Assembly: GCA_027533385.1 (NCBI GenBank)
Contig: JAPZUE010000029.1
Location: forward strand, 124,001 to 188,000
Origin: Rhizobium sp.
GTDB lineage: Bacteria; Pseudomonadota; Alphaproteobacteria; Rhizobiales; Rhizobiaceae
Length of the DNA stretch: 64,000 bases
Reading direction: 5' to 3'
Shown: positions 1 through 11,428 of the stretch, piece by piece
Numbering within the stretch: position 1 is the stretch's first letter
Layout of the letters: every line of letters starts with the position of its first letter
The notes under the pieces: model-generated
What the model saw: the letters and a program-made list of their open reading frames with translations, nothing else
Told to the model about the DNA's origin: nothing
Databases searched by the model: none
Program-made: the position numbers and the translations under genes

Positions 1-589
1 AGTGGTCGGTAACTTCCCCGGAATGACATTTGCCCCACGCTTCTCTCCGGATGGCCAGCGGGTCATCATGAGCCTGCAGCAGGACGGCAATGCCAACATC
101 TACACGATGGACCTGAGGTCGCGCACCACGACCCGCCTGACCTCGACGGCGGCGATTGACACCTCGCCCTCCTACTCGCCCGATGGAAGCCAGATTGTCT
201 TCGAAAGCGACCGTGGTGGACGTCAGCAGCTCTATGTGATGAACGCCGATGGCTCCGGTCAGCGCCGCATCTCCTTCGGCGACGGCTCCTATTCGACCCC
301 CGTCTGGTCTCCGCGCGGCGACCTCATCGCCTTCACCAAGCAGTCGGGCGGCAAGTTCTCGATCGGCGTGATGAAGACCGACGGTTCGGGCGAGCGTATC
401 CTCACCACTGGCTTCCACAACGAAGGTCCGACCTGGGCACCGAACGGTCGCGTTCTGATGTTCTTCCGCCAGAATGCCGGTGCCGGCGGTCCGCAGCTCT
501 ACTCGATCGACCTCACGGGCTACAACGAGCAGCTGGTGAAGACACCCTCCTTCGCCTCCGACCCGGCCTGGTCGCCGCTGATGGAATAG
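1..589 (+). CDS. tolB: TolB, Tol-Pal translocation protein (C-terminal part)
   Basis: Periplasmic component of the Tol-Pal envelope complex, which keeps the outer membrane attached and constricting during division. Only the C-terminal 195 or so residues are present because the window begins inside the gene; codons start at base 2. The visible part is a beta-propeller with repeated blades of the F/Y-SPDG type (FSPDGQ, YSPDGS, WSPRGD, WAPNGR, WSPLME), the TolB signature. The stop is followed by a strong stem-loop and then pal, the normal partner gene. The upstream tolQRA genes would lie outside the window. Confidence 0.95.
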   Translation, partial: VVGNFPGMTFAPRFSPDGQRVIMSLQQDGNANIYTMDLRSRTTTRLTSTAAIDTSPSYSPDGSQIVFESDRGGRQQLYVMNADGSGQRRISFGDGSYSTPVWSPRGDLIAFTKQSGGKFSIGVMKTDGSGERILTTGFHNEGPTWAPNGRVLMFFRQNAGAGGPQLYSIDLTGYNEQLVKTPSFASDPAWSPLME

Positions 590-596
590 TGATCGA

Positions 597-622
597 AAAG
601 GGGCACATTCGTGCCCCTTTCT
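597..622 (+). terminator. stem-loop after tolB
   Basis: A 10-bp perfect stem, AAAGGGGCAC and GTGCCCCTTT, with loop ATTC begins 8 bases after the tolB stop. Only a short T run follows, so it may be an attenuator or mRNA-stabilising hairpin between tolB and pal rather than a full terminator. Confidence 0.6.
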
Positions 623-673
623 CGCCGCAAACGGCCTTCAATTCCAGCCTCTCAAGCGAGAATTGACCCTTTC

Positions 674-715
674 TTAACCATGATTGTTGGAAGCCGGTTA
701 ACCGCGATTGGTTAA
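674..715 (+). promoter_or_regulatory. TTAACC direct repeats upstream of pal (possible CtrA-type sites)
   Basis: Two 13-base direct repeats, TTAACCATGATTG at 674 and TTAACCGCGATTG at 698, lie 24 bases apart and differ at two positions; an inverted GGTTAA follows at 710-715. TTAACC is the half-site of the alphaproteobacterial cell-cycle regulator CtrA. The seen fact is the repeat; binding by CtrA is inference. Confidence 0.45.
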
Positions 716-754
716 GGTCCGGCAACCCTAACAGAGAATTCAAGGAGACCGGCG

Positions 755-1294
755 ATGAGCCGCATTCATTCCCCGGCCACGAGCCGCCTGCAGAAAATGG
801 CAACCAACCCGGCCATGGTGGCCTTTGCCGTTGCGCTTGCGCTGGCAGGCTGCGCCAACAAGAAGAACCTGCCGAACAGCGCCGGCGAACTCGGCCTCGG
901 CGCCGGTGGCGCAGGCGCTGCCACCCCTGGCTCGACCCAGGACTTCACCGTCAATGTCGGCGACCGCATCTTCTTCGACACCGATTCGTCCTCGATCCGC
1001 GCCGATGCCGCCCAGACGCTCGACCGTCAGGCCCAGTGGCTGCAGCGCTACCCGAACTATGCCATCACGATCGAAGGCCATGCCGACGAACGGGGCACCC
1101 GCGAATACAACCTGGCTCTCGGCGCCCGCCGTGCCGCAGCGACGCGCGACTACCTCGCCTCGCGTGGCGTACCGGCCCAGCGCCTCAAGACCATCTCCTA
1201 CGGCAAGGAACGTCCGGTCGCCGTCTGCGACGACATTTCCTGCTGGTCGCAGAACCGCCGCGCCGTCACCGTTCTCGGTGGCGCAGGCATGTAA
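755..1294 (+). CDS. pal: Pal, peptidoglycan-associated lipoprotein
   Basis: Outer-membrane lipoprotein that binds peptidoglycan and partners TolB. The 179-residue product has a hydrophobic signal with lipobox LAGC (lipidated Cys33), a Gly/Ala linker, and an OmpA-like domain at about 70-175 with the peptidoglycan-binding core ITIEGHADERGTREYN and the C-terminal NRRAV. The ATG at 755 follows AAGGAGA; an in-frame ATG 14 codons later would give a more usual short signal peptide. It sits between tolB and ybgF, separated from each by a hairpin. Confidence 0.96.
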   Translation: MSRIHSPATSRLQKMATNPAMVAFAVALALAGCANKKNLPNSAGELGLGAGGAGAATPGSTQDFTVNVGDRIFFDTDSSSIRADAAQTLDRQAQWLQRYPNYAITIEGHADERGTREYNLALGARRAAATRDYLASRGVPAQRLKTISYGKERPVAVCDDISCWSQNRRAVTVLGGAGM

Positions 1295-1324
1295 TCGGGT
1301 CCGCCCGAGGATCACCACCACGTG

Positions 1325-1348
1325 AAGGCGGCCCCTGGGCCGCCTTTT
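1325..1348 (+). terminator. Rho-independent terminator after pal
   Basis: AAGGCGGCC and GGCCGCCTT form a 9-bp stem with a 4-base loop, followed by TT, 30 bases after the pal stop. The structure is terminator-like and implies that ybgF-tilS may have its own promoter or be read through. Confidence 0.75.
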
Positions 1349-1455
1349 ACTTTTCTCCTTACTTTGGCCGAACTTGGTTGCTTTTTGCAGGCAATTGGGA
1401 AAACTCCTGTCGGCGCTGGTTCGGCGCAATTCGTCGCGAAAACAGGAAAAGGAAC

Positions 1456-2454
1456 ATGAACAAACTTGTGATGGCCGCTCTGCTTGCGACGGCCTCGCTC
1501 ACGGGTCTGCATGGAACGGCAAACGCCTTCCAGATCACCCTGCCGCCCATTTTCGGGCAGCAGAAGGCACCCGAGCAGGAACCGAGCCGGGACGCTCGCG
1601 GCCAGCTTCACATGGCGCAGGCCTCCGATCCGTCGCTGCGGGTTCAGCAGCTGGAGGAAGAGATCCGCGCGCTGAACGGCCGTATCGAAGAGATGAGCTT
1701 CCAGCTGCTGCAGATGCAGGAGCAGATGCGCAAGCAACAGGAAGACAACGAGTTCCGCTTCCAGGATCTCGAAAAGAAAAGCGGTTCCCTGACACGTCCT
1801 GTCACGGCAGGCGCTCAGCAGGATTCGGTTGCCGAAATCATCACCGAAACTCCGGACGTCGGCGTAACCGCCGACGCTTCCGGCACGATCGAGACCCCGG
1901 GCACCGCTCCCGGCGAGCAGACGCTCGGCTCCATTGCGCTGGACGAGAACGGCATGCCGGTGACGGCCACGCTGAACCAGGATGCGCTCAACAACAGCGC
2001 GAGCAGCCTGCCAGGCGTCGATACCGGCGTTGCCGTCCCTTCGAACCCGCCCCAGCAGACGGCTTCGCTCAATTCGGAGAGCGACGTCTACCAGATCGCC
2101 TATGCCCATGTTCTCTCCGGCGACTACACGCTGGCCGAAAGCGAATTCCGCGACTTCATCGCCGCCTATCCGAGCAGCTCGCGCATCGCCGATGCCCACT
2201 TCTGGCTCGGAGAAGCCCTCTACTCCCAGGGCAATTACAACGAGGCAGCCAAGACCTTCCTCAATGCCCACCAGACCTACAACACATCGCCCAAGGCGCC
2301 CGAAATGCTGCTGAAGCTCGGCATGTCGCTGGCCGCCCTCGACAATACCGAGACCGCCTGCGCCACCTTGCGCGAAGTCTCCAAGCGCTACCCCAAGGCT
2401 TCCCGCGCCGTCGTCTCCAAGGTCGCGAGCGAGCAGAAGCGCCTCAGCTGCTGA
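1456..2454 (+). CDS. ybgF: CpoB/YbgF, Tol-Pal accessory protein
   Basis: Periplasmic TPR protein that links the Tol-Pal machine with cell-wall synthesis. The 332-residue product starts at the ATG after AAAAGGAAC, has a signal peptide cleaved near ANA-FQ (residue 24), a charged coiled coil at about 60-108 (LEEEIRALNGRIEEM region, the trimerisation helix of YbgF), a low-complexity linker, and tetratricopeptide repeats at about 210-332 (YAHVLSGDY, FWLGEALYSQGNY). Its stop overlaps the tilS start as TGATG, so the two are probably translationally coupled. Confidence 0.93.
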   Translation: MNKLVMAALLATASLTGLHGTANAFQITLPPIFGQQKAPEQEPSRDARGQLHMAQASDPSLRVQQLEEEIRALNGRIEEMSFQLLQMQEQMRKQQEDNEFRFQDLEKKSGSLTRPVTAGAQQDSVAEIITETPDVGVTADASGTIETPGTAPGEQTLGSIALDENGMPVTATLNQDALNNSASSLPGVDTGVAVPSNPPQQTASLNSESDVYQIAYAHVLSGDYTLAESEFRDFIAAYPSSSRIADAHFWLGEALYSQGNYNEAAKTFLNAHQTYNTSPKAPEMLLKLGMSLAALDNTETACATLREVSKRYPKASRAVVSKVASEQKRLSC

Positions 2455-3779
2455 TGGCCGCCCCGCTCGCGGCAGCCTCGTCCCTGCCCGAACTCTCGCC
2501 CGAAGCGGCGATCGAAGACTTTCTGAATTCCCTTCTCCGACCCACGCACCTTCTGGCCGCCGTCTCCGGTGGCAGCGATTCGCTCGGACTTCTCCTGCTC
2601 CTGAAACAAGCGGTCGACAGACGGGGCACCGCCCTTCCCCATTCCCTTTCCGCCGCGACCGTCGATCACGGACTGAGACCGGAATCCGCCCTGGAAGCCC
2701 GCCATGTCGCGCAGATCTGCCAGGAACTCGGCATCCCGCATCACATCGCATCCTGGACCGGCGACAAACCGAAAACCGGCCTTCCGGCTGCCGCGCGCCA
2801 AGCGCGATATCGCCTGCTTGCAGATAGCGCAGATTTCCTGAAGGCTGAGGTCATCCTTACGGGACACACCCTCGATGATCAGATCGAGACGGTCGCCATG
2901 CGTACGGACCGTTCCGTTGATGGTGCCCTGGGGCTCGCCGGTATGGCACCGGCAACCTTGTATGACGGCCGCCTATGGCTTCTGAGACCATTCCTGCGCA
3001 GCCGCCGCGCGGCGATTCGCGCCTCTCTTGAAGGCGCAGGCCAAGCCTGGGTCGATGACCCCAGCAACGAGGACCCCCGCTATGAGCGCGTACGGACCCG
3101 ACGGGCATCGCCGACCATAGACCCTGCAGTCATCGAAACGGCGGCACATCATCGACAGAGCCTGTCTCGCCAAGCGGCAGCCTGGCTGCAGCACCGTGCC
3201 ACGGCCATGGCCGGTCGCGTCGTTGCGCTCTCACTCGATGCCTCCGATGGAGCCACAACGGAGGCACGCAATCACGCGCTCGCAACCTTGATCGCCGTTC
3301 TTGGCGGCAAACCGCATCGCCCCGGCGCCGACAGCCTGTCCCGGCTGAGCGCCGCTTTGGCGGAGGGATCCGATTTTCGACTGACCTTGGCGAGAACTCT
3401 TGTGCTGCGTCGCCGGGATTGGCTCTTCATGACAAGGGAAAGGCGCGGTTTTTTGCCGCTGTCGCTGCCAGCGGGCCGCAAGGGCCTCTGGGACGGGCGC
3501 TACATGATCGCAAACGAAAGCGACCGCGACATTCTCATCTTCGCCGGCCCTGCGCCGACAATCGATTTCGCGCTTCCTGGCGCAATCCGCTCGGCCCTGG
3601 CCGGAAACAGCCCGCAAACTGTTGAAAAAAATGGCATTTCCTTTCCACCTGCCGACCAGATCGCAATCAGGCCGCAGCTCTCGGCCTTCGCGGATTTCAT
3701 GCCCTGCTGGGACCAACCCCTGGCGGATGCGATCGCGAGGCTCATCGGTGCAGAACCGAGCCCCGCCTGTCCCATTTAA
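2454..3779 (+). CDS. tilS: TilS, tRNA(Ile)-lysidine synthase
   Basis: ATP-dependent enzyme that converts C34 of the CAU tRNA-Ile to lysidine so that it reads AUA. The P-loop-type motif SGGSDS is at residues 38-43, followed by VDHGLRPES and the GHTLDDQ motif, all typical of the N-type PP-loop ATPase family. The product is 441 residues, within the usual alphaproteobacterial size. The ATG overlaps the ybgF stop (TGATG). No terminator is seen before ftsH, 120 bases downstream. Confidence 0.93.
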   Translation: MAAPLAAASSLPELSPEAAIEDFLNSLLRPTHLLAAVSGGSDSLGLLLLLKQAVDRRGTALPHSLSAATVDHGLRPESALEARHVAQICQELGIPHHIASWTGDKPKTGLPAAARQARYRLLADSADFLKAEVILTGHTLDDQIETVAMRTDRSVDGALGLAGMAPATLYDGRLWLLRPFLRSRRAAIRASLEGAGQAWVDDPSNEDPRYERVRTRRASPTIDPAVIETAAHHRQSLSRQAAAWLQHRATAMAGRVVALSLDASDGATTEARNHALATLIAVLGGKPHRPGADSLSRLSAALAEGSDFRLTLARTLVLRRRDWLFMTRERRGFLPLSLPAGRKGLWDGRYMIANESDRDILIFAGPAPTIDFALPGAIRSALAGNSPQTVEKNGISFPPADQIAIRPQLSAFADFMPCWDQPLADAIARLIGAEPSPACPI

Positions 3780-3899
3780 GACTTATTGACGGAAAACGAT
3801 CTGCGGCTGTCCGTTTGCCTTGGCAACGATGCGCCGCGCTCCTATGTTAGCTGGTAATTCTGCGGGACTTCGGTCCGCAACACAGGTTCGGGGAGTTCA

Positions 3900-5831
<1,932 letters not shown>

Positions 5832-5852
5832 GCGCCTGCCGAAACACATTGC

Positions 5853-5881
5853 AAAGGCCACCCCTCAGGGTGGCCTTTTTC
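5853..5881 (+). terminator. Rho-independent terminator after ftsH
   Basis: An 11-bp perfect stem AAAGGCCACCC / GGGTGGCCTTT with loop CTCA runs into a T tract, 21 bases after the ftsH stop. Confidence 0.9.
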
Positions 5882-6075
5882 GTTGCAGCCGGTCGGTCAG
5901 CCAGAAATCCGTGGAAGACTGGGCATCCGGTAACGCCGTGTAATGAATTTTAGCGCTATTTTACGTGTTCTACGTCGCAATCTATGGCATGAGCAGCCAC
6001 TCGCGGCCCGCTGCGCGATCGCCCTTGGCTGAGCAAGTGCAGCGACAAGCACATAATGGACTTGAAGGAACACAG

Positions 6076-7431
6076 ATGACACGTCGTTACTTCGGCACGG
6101 ATGGCATTCGCGGCCTTTCCAACCGCTTCCCCATGACCCCGGATCTTGCGATGCGTGTGGGTATTGCCGCCGGCACGATCTTCCGTCGCGGCGGCCACCG
6201 CCATCGCGTTGTGATCGGCAAGGATACGCGTCTCTCCGGCTATATGCTGGAAAACGCCATGGTGGCTGGCTTCACCGCCGCCGGCCTTGACGCCTTCGTT
6301 CTCGGCCCAATCCCCACACCTGCCGTGGCCATGCTGACGCGCTCGCTGCGCTGCGATCTCGGCGTGATGATCTCCGCCTCGCACAATCCCTTCGCCGACA
6401 ACGGCATCAAGCTCTTCGGCCCCGACGGCTACAAGCTCTCCGACGAACTGGAGCTGCAGATCGAGGAACTGCTCGAGAAGGACCTCTATGGCCAGCTCGC
6501 AGCGCCCAATGACATCGGTCGCGCCAAGCGTATCGACGGCGTGCACGACCGCTATGTGGAATTCGCCAAGCGCACCCTCCCCCGCGACGTGACCCTGCAT
6601 GGTCTGCGCGTGGCAATCGACTGCGCCAATGGCGCCGCCTACAAGGTCGCTCCCCAGGCTCTCTGGGAGCTCGGCGCCGAGGTGGTGACGATCGGCAACG
6701 AGCCGAACGGCACGAACATCAATCTCGAATGCGGCTCGACCCATCCGGAAACGCTGCAGAAGAAGGTCCACGAGACCCGCGCCGACATCGGCATCGCGCT
6801 CGATGGCGACGCTGACCGCGTCATCATCGTCGACGAGAACGGCACCGTCGTTGACGGCGACCAGCTGATGGCGGTCATCGCCGAAACCTGGGCACAGGAT
6901 CAGATGCTGCGCGGCGGCGGTATCGTCGCAACCGTCATGTCGAACCTCGGCCTCGAACGCTTCCTGGGCGACAAGGGGCTGACGCTCGCGCGCACCAAGG
7001 TCGGTGACCGCTATGTCGTCGAACATATGCGCAACCACGACTTCAACGTCGGCGGCGAACAGTCCGGCCATATCGTGCTTGCAGATCACGGCACCACCGG
7101 CGACGGTCTTGTCGCGGCGCTGCAGATCCTGGCGGCGGTCAAGCGCACCGGCAAGACGGTGAGCGAGATCTGCCACCGTTTCGAACCGGTGCCGCAGCTG
7201 CTGCGCAATGTCCGCTTCTCCGGCGGCAAGCCGCTCGAGGACGCAGTCGTGAAGCAGGCGATCGCCGATGCCGAGGCCGAACTTGCCAAGTCCGGCCGCC
7301 TTGTCATCCGCCCCTCCGGCACCGAGCCGCTGATCCGCGTCATGGCCGAGGGCGACGATCGGGAACAGGTCGAGCGCATCGTCAACGGCCTGGTTGACGT
7401 CATCGCCAGCGTCCGCAGCGCGGCAGCCTGA
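6076..7431 (+). CDS. glmM: GlmM, phosphoglucosamine mutase
   Basis: Interconverts glucosamine-6-phosphate and glucosamine-1-phosphate, feeding UDP-GlcNAc to peptidoglycan and lipopolysaccharide. The 451-residue product starts [13 protein letters not shown], has the phosphoserine loop ISASHNPF with the catalytic Ser at residue 102, the metal loop DGDADR, the sugar loop GGEQSGH and the C-terminal phosphate loop [10 protein letters not shown]. The start at 6076 follows GAAGGAACACAG; an upstream in-frame extension to 5965 lacks family similarity. The ftsH-glmM order is common in rhizobia. Confidence 0.97.
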   Translation: MTRRYFGTDGIRGLSNRFPMTPDLAMRVGIAAGTIFRRGGHRHRVVIGKDTRLSGYMLENAMVAGFTAAGLDAFVLGPIPTPAVAMLTRSLRCDLGVMISASHNPFADNGIKLFGPDGYKLSDELELQIEELLEKDLYGQLAAPNDIGRAKRIDGVHDRYVEFAKRTLPRDVTLHGLRVAIDCANGAAYKVAPQALWELGAEVVTIGNEPNGTNINLECGSTHPETLQKKVHETRADIGIALDGDADRVIIVDENGTVVDGDQLMAVIAETWAQDQMLRGGGIVATVMSNLGLERFLGDKGLTLARTKVGDRYVVEHMRNHDFNVGGEQSGHIVLADHGTTGDGLVAALQILAAVKRTGKTVSEICHRFEPVPQLLRNVRFSGGKPLEDAVVKQAIADAEAELAKSGRLVIRPSGTEPLIRVMAEGDDREQVERIVNGLVDVIASVRSAAA

Positions 7432-7467
7432 CAGAGATATCCACCGCCTGAAAAAGACGGAATGCAA

Positions 7468-7497
7468 AAAGCCCGGCTGCGATCGCAGCCGGGCTTT
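7468..7497. terminator. bidirectional terminator between glmM and yebC
   Basis: A perfect 30-base palindrome, AAAGCCCGGCTGCGA followed by its exact reverse complement, lies between the convergent glmM and yebC stops. With A and T runs on either side it can end transcription from both strands. Confidence 0.9.
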
Positions 7498-7523
7498 CTG
7501 TTTGAGGAAAGATGTGGCGACCC

Positions 7524-8270
7524 TCAGGCCGACAGCTTGGCCATGACTTCGTCGGAGACTTCGAAGTTCGAATAGACGTTCTGCACGTCGTCGTCGTCTT
7601 CCAGCGTGTCGATAAGCTTCATCAGCGACTGCGCCTTCTCCTCGTCAACCGGGATCGTGTTCTGCGGCTTCCAGATCGCCTTGACCGATTCTGCGCCGCC
7701 GAGAACGGCTTCAAGCGCCTTCGACACCTCGTTCATGTCTTCAAACGCGCAGTAGATGGTGTGACCGTCTTCGTCCGAAACGACGTCTTCGGCACCGGCT
7801 TCGATCGCCGCCTCCATGACCTTGTCGGCGTCGCCGACGGAGGCCTTGTAGGTGATCTCGCCGACATGGTCGAAGGAGAAGGAAACCGAACCGGTTTCGC
7901 CGAGCGCACCGCCGGCCTTTGAGAATGTCGAGCGCACGGAGGATGCGGTCCGGTTGCGGTTGTCGGTCAGCGTCTCGACGATGATGGCAACGCCGCCCGG
8001 GCCGTAGCCTTCATAGCGGATCGCGTCATAGCTCTCGGCGTCGGCACCAGATGCCTTCTTGATGGCGCGCTCGATGTTGTCCTTGGGCATCGACTGCGCC
8101 TTGGCGTTCTGCACGGCAAGGCGCAGAGCAGCGTTCATGGCCGGGTCAGGCAGACCGGTCTTTGCCGCAACGGTGATTTCGCGCGCAAGCTTCGAGAACA
8201 TCTTCGAACGGATACCGTCCTGCTTGCCCTTGCGGTGCATGATGTTTTTGAACTGTGAATGGCCAGCCAT
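7524..8270 (-). CDS. yebC: YebC/PmpR family DNA-binding regulator or translation factor
   Basis: The 248-residue protein begins [18 protein letters not shown] and carries the conserved YebC_II signature ([18 protein letters not shown]-like TDNRNRTAS and a GSVSFSFDH stretch). The family has been described as transcription regulators and, more recently, as factors that help ribosomes through proline stretches, so the role here is not certain. It is convergent to glmM and divergent from the flavin-binding gene at 8433. Its usual neighbour ruvC is not present in the window. Confidence 0.95.
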   Translation of the reverse strand: MAGHSQFKNIMHRKGKQDGIRSKMFSKLAREITVAAKTGLPDPAMNAALRLAVQNAKAQSMPKDNIERAIKKASGADAESYDAIRYEGYGPGGVAIIVETLTDNRNRTASSVRSTFSKAGGALGETGSVSFSFDHVGEITYKASVGDADKVMEAAIEAGAEDVVSDEDGHTIYCAFEDMNEVSKALEAVLGGAESVKAIWKPQNTIPVDEEKAQSLMKLIDTLEDDDDVQNVYSNFEVSDEVMAKLSA

Positions 8271-8432
8271 GGCACCCCTGATCAGGTCTATATGTTGGGA
8301 ATGGCCGCCTTATACGGGCGAACCCCGCCCGGTTCAAGCCCATGGGCCTATTGCCATGGCCGGTCATACGCTCAGGAACAAGTCTGCCTTCAACTCGTTG
8401 CTGCCATGGAAAACCTCAGGGAGAAAGACAAC

Positions 8433-8936
8433 ATGGCAAGCTTCAGCGAAGCCCGCGAAAATCCGGTGGAACAGCTTTGGGACGAAATGGCAGAGGTGCA
8501 TGCCGGCATGCTCGGCCTTCTGGGTGCGGATGTTCTGATGCGCCCCATGGCACCGCAAGCAGACCGCTCGACCCATACGATCTGGTTCTTCACCAAGACC
8601 GATACGGAACTCGTCAAGGCACTACGCCCCGGCAGCCGCGGCCAGTTCTGCATCATCGGCAAGAACCACGACTACCATGCCTCGCTCACCGGCAGCCTCG
8701 CCGCCGTTCACGATCAGGCCAAGATCGAGGAATACTGGAATTCGGTTGTCGCCGCCTGGTACGAGGGCGGCAAATCGGATCCGACCCTCACCATGCTAGC
8801 GCTCTCACTGGATGCGGGCGAGATCTGGGCTTCCACGGGCAGCTCGATCAAGTTCGGCTGGGAAATCGCCAAGGCGAACCTCAACCCGGAGAAAACGCCT
8901 GATATCGGCGTTCACCGCCATGTCCGCTTCGCCTGA
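8433..8936 (+). CDS. pyridoxamine 5'-phosphate oxidase family protein (general stress protein 26-like)
   Basis: A 167-residue protein of the FMN-binding split-barrel superfamily: HTIWFFTKTDTELVK, a FCIIGKNHDYHASLTG strand pair and the terminal WEIAKANLNPEKTPDIG match the general stress protein 26 group. It probably binds a flavin or a related cofactor, but a substrate cannot be named. The start at 8433 is chosen because AGGGAGAAAG lies just upstream; an in-frame ATG at 8406 has no comparable site. It is transcribed alone and converges on the beta-lactamase-fold gene. Confidence 0.85.
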   Translation: MASFSEARENPVEQLWDEMAEVHAGMLGLLGADVLMRPMAPQADRSTHTIWFFTKTDTELVKALRPGSRGQFCIIGKNHDYHASLTGSLAAVHDQAKIEEYWNSVVAAWYEGGKSDPTLTMLALSLDAGEIWASTGSSIKFGWEIAKANLNPEKTPDIGVHRHVRFA

Positions 8937-8947
8937 GGCAGGGCGTA

Positions 8948-9784
8948 TCAGACGCCCTCCAAAACCAGGATCAGCGGCTTCTTCGGCAAGGTCCGCATGG
9001 ACACGGTGAAGCCGCGATTCTCAGAGATCTGGGAATCGAAACCATCATCAAACATCGCCAGGAAGCTTTCGACGGGAGCGCCGCGCCGATGCATGGGCAG
9101 AATGACGGCCGAACGCAGCCGCTTGACGATCCGGCTCATGCTGTCGGCCCCGAGTGTGAGGCCGCCATCGACCGGAACCATAACAATGTCGAGCCGCCCG
9201 ATCTCGCCATAATGGGTGTCGGTGAGTTCATGGTGTAGATGGCCAAGGTGACCGATGCACAGCCCCGCGACCTCGAAGATGAAGATGGAGTTGCCGTTTG
9301 ACTCCATGGTGCCGCCCCAGCTGCGGATATCCGTCGGCACGTTCCGGATATAGGCATCACCGACCACCAGCCTGTGCTGGATCGGCTGGCCCGGTTCGGC
9401 ATCGTTCCATCCATGCAGCACGGCGCCGATCGCCGGATCGGGATTGAGCGTGTAGTGGCTGGAATGGGCCTTGTTCATGGTCACGACATCAGGCGTCCTG
9501 GACGTTCTGAGCCAGCCGTTGAAATCGGTCGCGATCGAAATGCCGCCCGGCGTGTCGATCTGGAAGGTGGAGTGACCGACAAACGTGATGACCACGTCTT
9601 CCTGCACCTGCGCCAGCGTCAGTGCGGGCGCCCCGGAGGCCGGAGGCGTGAAGTTGGCATATTGGACGTTCGGAAGACCCTCGGCGATCAGCTGGCACTG
9701 GCTGACCTGCGGTCGCTCCTGGGCCGATGCGCCACCGGCCACAGCGGCAAGCATTATCGTGGACAACACCAGTCTCAGCATCAT
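8948..9784 (-). CDS. secreted metallo-beta-lactamase-fold hydrolase-like protein
   Basis: The 278-residue product has a signal peptide (MMLRLVLSTIMLAAVAGGASA) and a UlaG/COG2220-type beta-lactamase fold: TFVGHSTFQIDTPGG, TPDVVTMNKAHSSHYTL, GHLGHLHHEL and a late PMHRRG. The usual HxHxDH metal motif reads KAHSSH, so the first His and the Asp are replaced while later histidines remain; metal binding may therefore differ from the norm. The substrate is unknown. It lies just upstream (in transcription terms downstream) of no obvious partner; the fau-ymdB pair on the same strand is 107 bases away. Confidence 0.8.
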   Translation of the reverse strand: MMLRLVLSTIMLAAVAGGASAQERPQVSQCQLIAEGLPNVQYANFTPPASGAPALTLAQVQEDVVITFVGHSTFQIDTPGGISIATDFNGWLRTSRTPDVVTMNKAHSSHYTLNPDPAIGAVLHGWNDAEPGQPIQHRLVVGDAYIRNVPTDIRSWGGTMESNGNSIFIFEVAGLCIGHLGHLHHELTDTHYGEIGRLDIVMVPVDGGLTLGADSMSRIVKRLRSAVILPMHRRGAPVESFLAMFDDGFDSQISENRGFTVSMRTLPKKPLILVLEGV

Positions 9785-9891
9785 GCCGCTCCCCGCACCG
9801 TCTAGCTATCGGACAAGAATGCGGGAGCACCGGGGAGGCGTAAAGCACCCTTCCTGTCTCGAGGCGTCACAATGGCGTTATCTGAGGGCGT

Positions 9892-10716
9892 TCAGGCCCA
9901 GAATGGCGGGATCGTCTCGGCCAGCCGTGGCCCCAGGCGCAGCGGCGCGATCTTCTCGGCAAGGCCCGTGGCATCCGAAATCTCGACCCCGACCCCGCAG
10001 ATGGTCGCCGGACCGCTGGCCGCCTCGAAACGCCCCTTCGGCATCTTCGAGATGAACCGATTGAGCGGCTCTTCCTTCTCCATGCCGAGCGAGGAGTCAT
10101 AATCGCCGCACATGCCGGCATCCGACATATAGGCAGTTCCGCCGTTCAGGATCTGATGGTCGGCGGTCGGCACATGCGTGTGCGTGCCGACGACGAAGCT
10201 CGCTCGGCCGTCGACGAAATGGCCGAAGCACTGCTTTTCGCTGGTCGCCTCCGCATGGAAATCGAAGACGATCACATCCGCCTGCTCCTTCAGCGGACAG
10301 GCAGCAAGGATCGCCTCGGCCGACTTGAAGGGATCGTCGAGTTCAGGATGCATGAAGACGCGGCCCATGATGTTGGCCACAAGCACGCGCGCGCCGTTGC
10401 GGGCATAGTAGAGGCCTGAGCCCTTGCCCGGTGTGCCGGCCGGATAATTGGCCGGGCGCAGGAACTGGTCGTGCCGCGTGCAGAAAGTGACCGCCTCCTT
10501 CTGATCCCAGACATGGTTGCCGGTGGTAACGACATCGGCACCGGCATTGATCGTCTCGAGATAGATGTCTTCGGTGATCCCGAAGCCGCCGGCGGCATTC
10601 TCGCCGTTGACGATGACGAAATCGAGCTTCAGGTCGGAGATGAGGCCCGGCAACCGCTCCCACACAGCCGTACGTCCGGTTTTGCCCACCATGTCTCCGA
10701 GGAACAGAAGTCGCAT
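9892..10716 (-). CDS. ymdB: YmdB/TIGR00282 family metallophosphoesterase
   Basis: A 274-residue calcineurin-like phosphoesterase with the start MRLLFLGDMVGKTGR, then NGENAAGGFGI, TTGNHVWDQKE and VGTHTHVPTAD, the metal ligands of the TIGR00282 family. Relatives hydrolyse 2',3'-cyclic nucleotides; the physiological substrate here is unproven. The ATG at 10716 is preferred to one at 10737, because the latter would overlap fau and adds seven unconserved residues. It follows fau by 10 bases and is almost certainly in the same operon. Confidence 0.9.
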   Translation of the reverse strand: MRLLFLGDMVGKTGRTAVWERLPGLISDLKLDFVIVNGENAAGGFGITEDIYLETINAGADVVTTGNHVWDQKEAVTFCTRHDQFLRPANYPAGTPGKGSGLYYARNGARVLVANIMGRVFMHPELDDPFKSAEAILAACPLKEQADVIVFDFHAEATSEKQCFGHFVDGRASFVVGTHTHVPTADHQILNGGTAYMSDAGMCGDYDSSLGMEKEEPLNRFISKMPKGRFEAASGPATICGVGVEISDATGLAEKIAPLRLGPRLAETIPPFWA

Positions 10717-10726
10717 ATTCGTCCAA

Positions 10727-11308
10727 TCACTCCGCAAATTGTCGCAAGCCGCTCTCCGTCAGCACGGCTTCCAGCCGGACGTCATGGGCTTCATAGGGCA
10801 CTTCTGCCACCTCCTGACAGTCGAATGCAATGCCGATCAGCCGCGGATGCCGGCCTTTTTCCTTGAGACGTGCGATTGCCCGGTCGTAATGCCCGGCGCC
10901 GTAGCCGATACGATTGCCATGGGCGTCGAAGGCCGAGAGAGGAACGAGCAGCAGATCGGGATCGAGAACCGCAGCCTGCGGGCCTGGCCCACGTGTGCCA
11001 AATCCGGTATTCACCAGCTCCGCCCCCGGCACGAGCTCTCGAAACACGATCGTTTCCTTGTCGATGACCACGGGCAGGCAAAGCCGGACGCCCCGCGCCT
11101 TGAGCCGCGCCATGAGAGGCCGGATATCCGCTTCCGAGCGGATCGGGAAGAAGCCGGAAACGACCAGCCCCGGTTCGACCGGCAGCTGCTCTCCGCCCAT
11201 CTCGGCCATGGCAAGACTGTGCTCCAGTCGGAGCTCCGCTGAGATCGCATCACGCTCAGCCAGCCGCGCCTTCCGGATTTCGGCCTTCAACTCCCGCTTT
11301 TCCATCAT
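10727..11308 (-). CDS. fau: 5-formyltetrahydrofolate cyclo-ligase
   Basis: Converts 5-formyl-THF to 5,10-methenyl-THF with ATP, recycling a dead-end folate. The 193-residue product starts MMEKRELKAEIRKARL, contains SGFFPIRSEADIRPLM and the family signature GNRIGYGAGHYDRAIA near residue 145. The ATG at 11308 has AGGGAAAA upstream; the longer reading to 11368 is unlikely. In many proteobacteria this gene follows zapA and the 6S RNA gene; here a chemoreceptor on the other strand lies between them. Confidence 0.92.
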   Translation of the reverse strand: MMEKRELKAEIRKARLAERDAISAELRLEHSLAMAEMGGEQLPVEPGLVVSGFFPIRSEADIRPLMARLKARGVRLCLPVVIDKETIVFRELVPGAELVNTGFGTRGPGPQAAVLDPDLLLVPLSAFDAHGNRIGYGAGHYDRAIARLKEKGRHPRLIGIAFDCQEVAEVPYEAHDVRLEAVLTESGLRQFAE

Positions 11309-11428
11309 GCAAGGCTTTTCCCTGACTGCTCCACCAGATTTGGGGAGGAAACTGCTGCAAGAAATCACAAATTAGCAATATTCAAGTCGCTGGAGGCGCC
11401 CCCTTAAAAACTAGGGGTTAACTGAATG

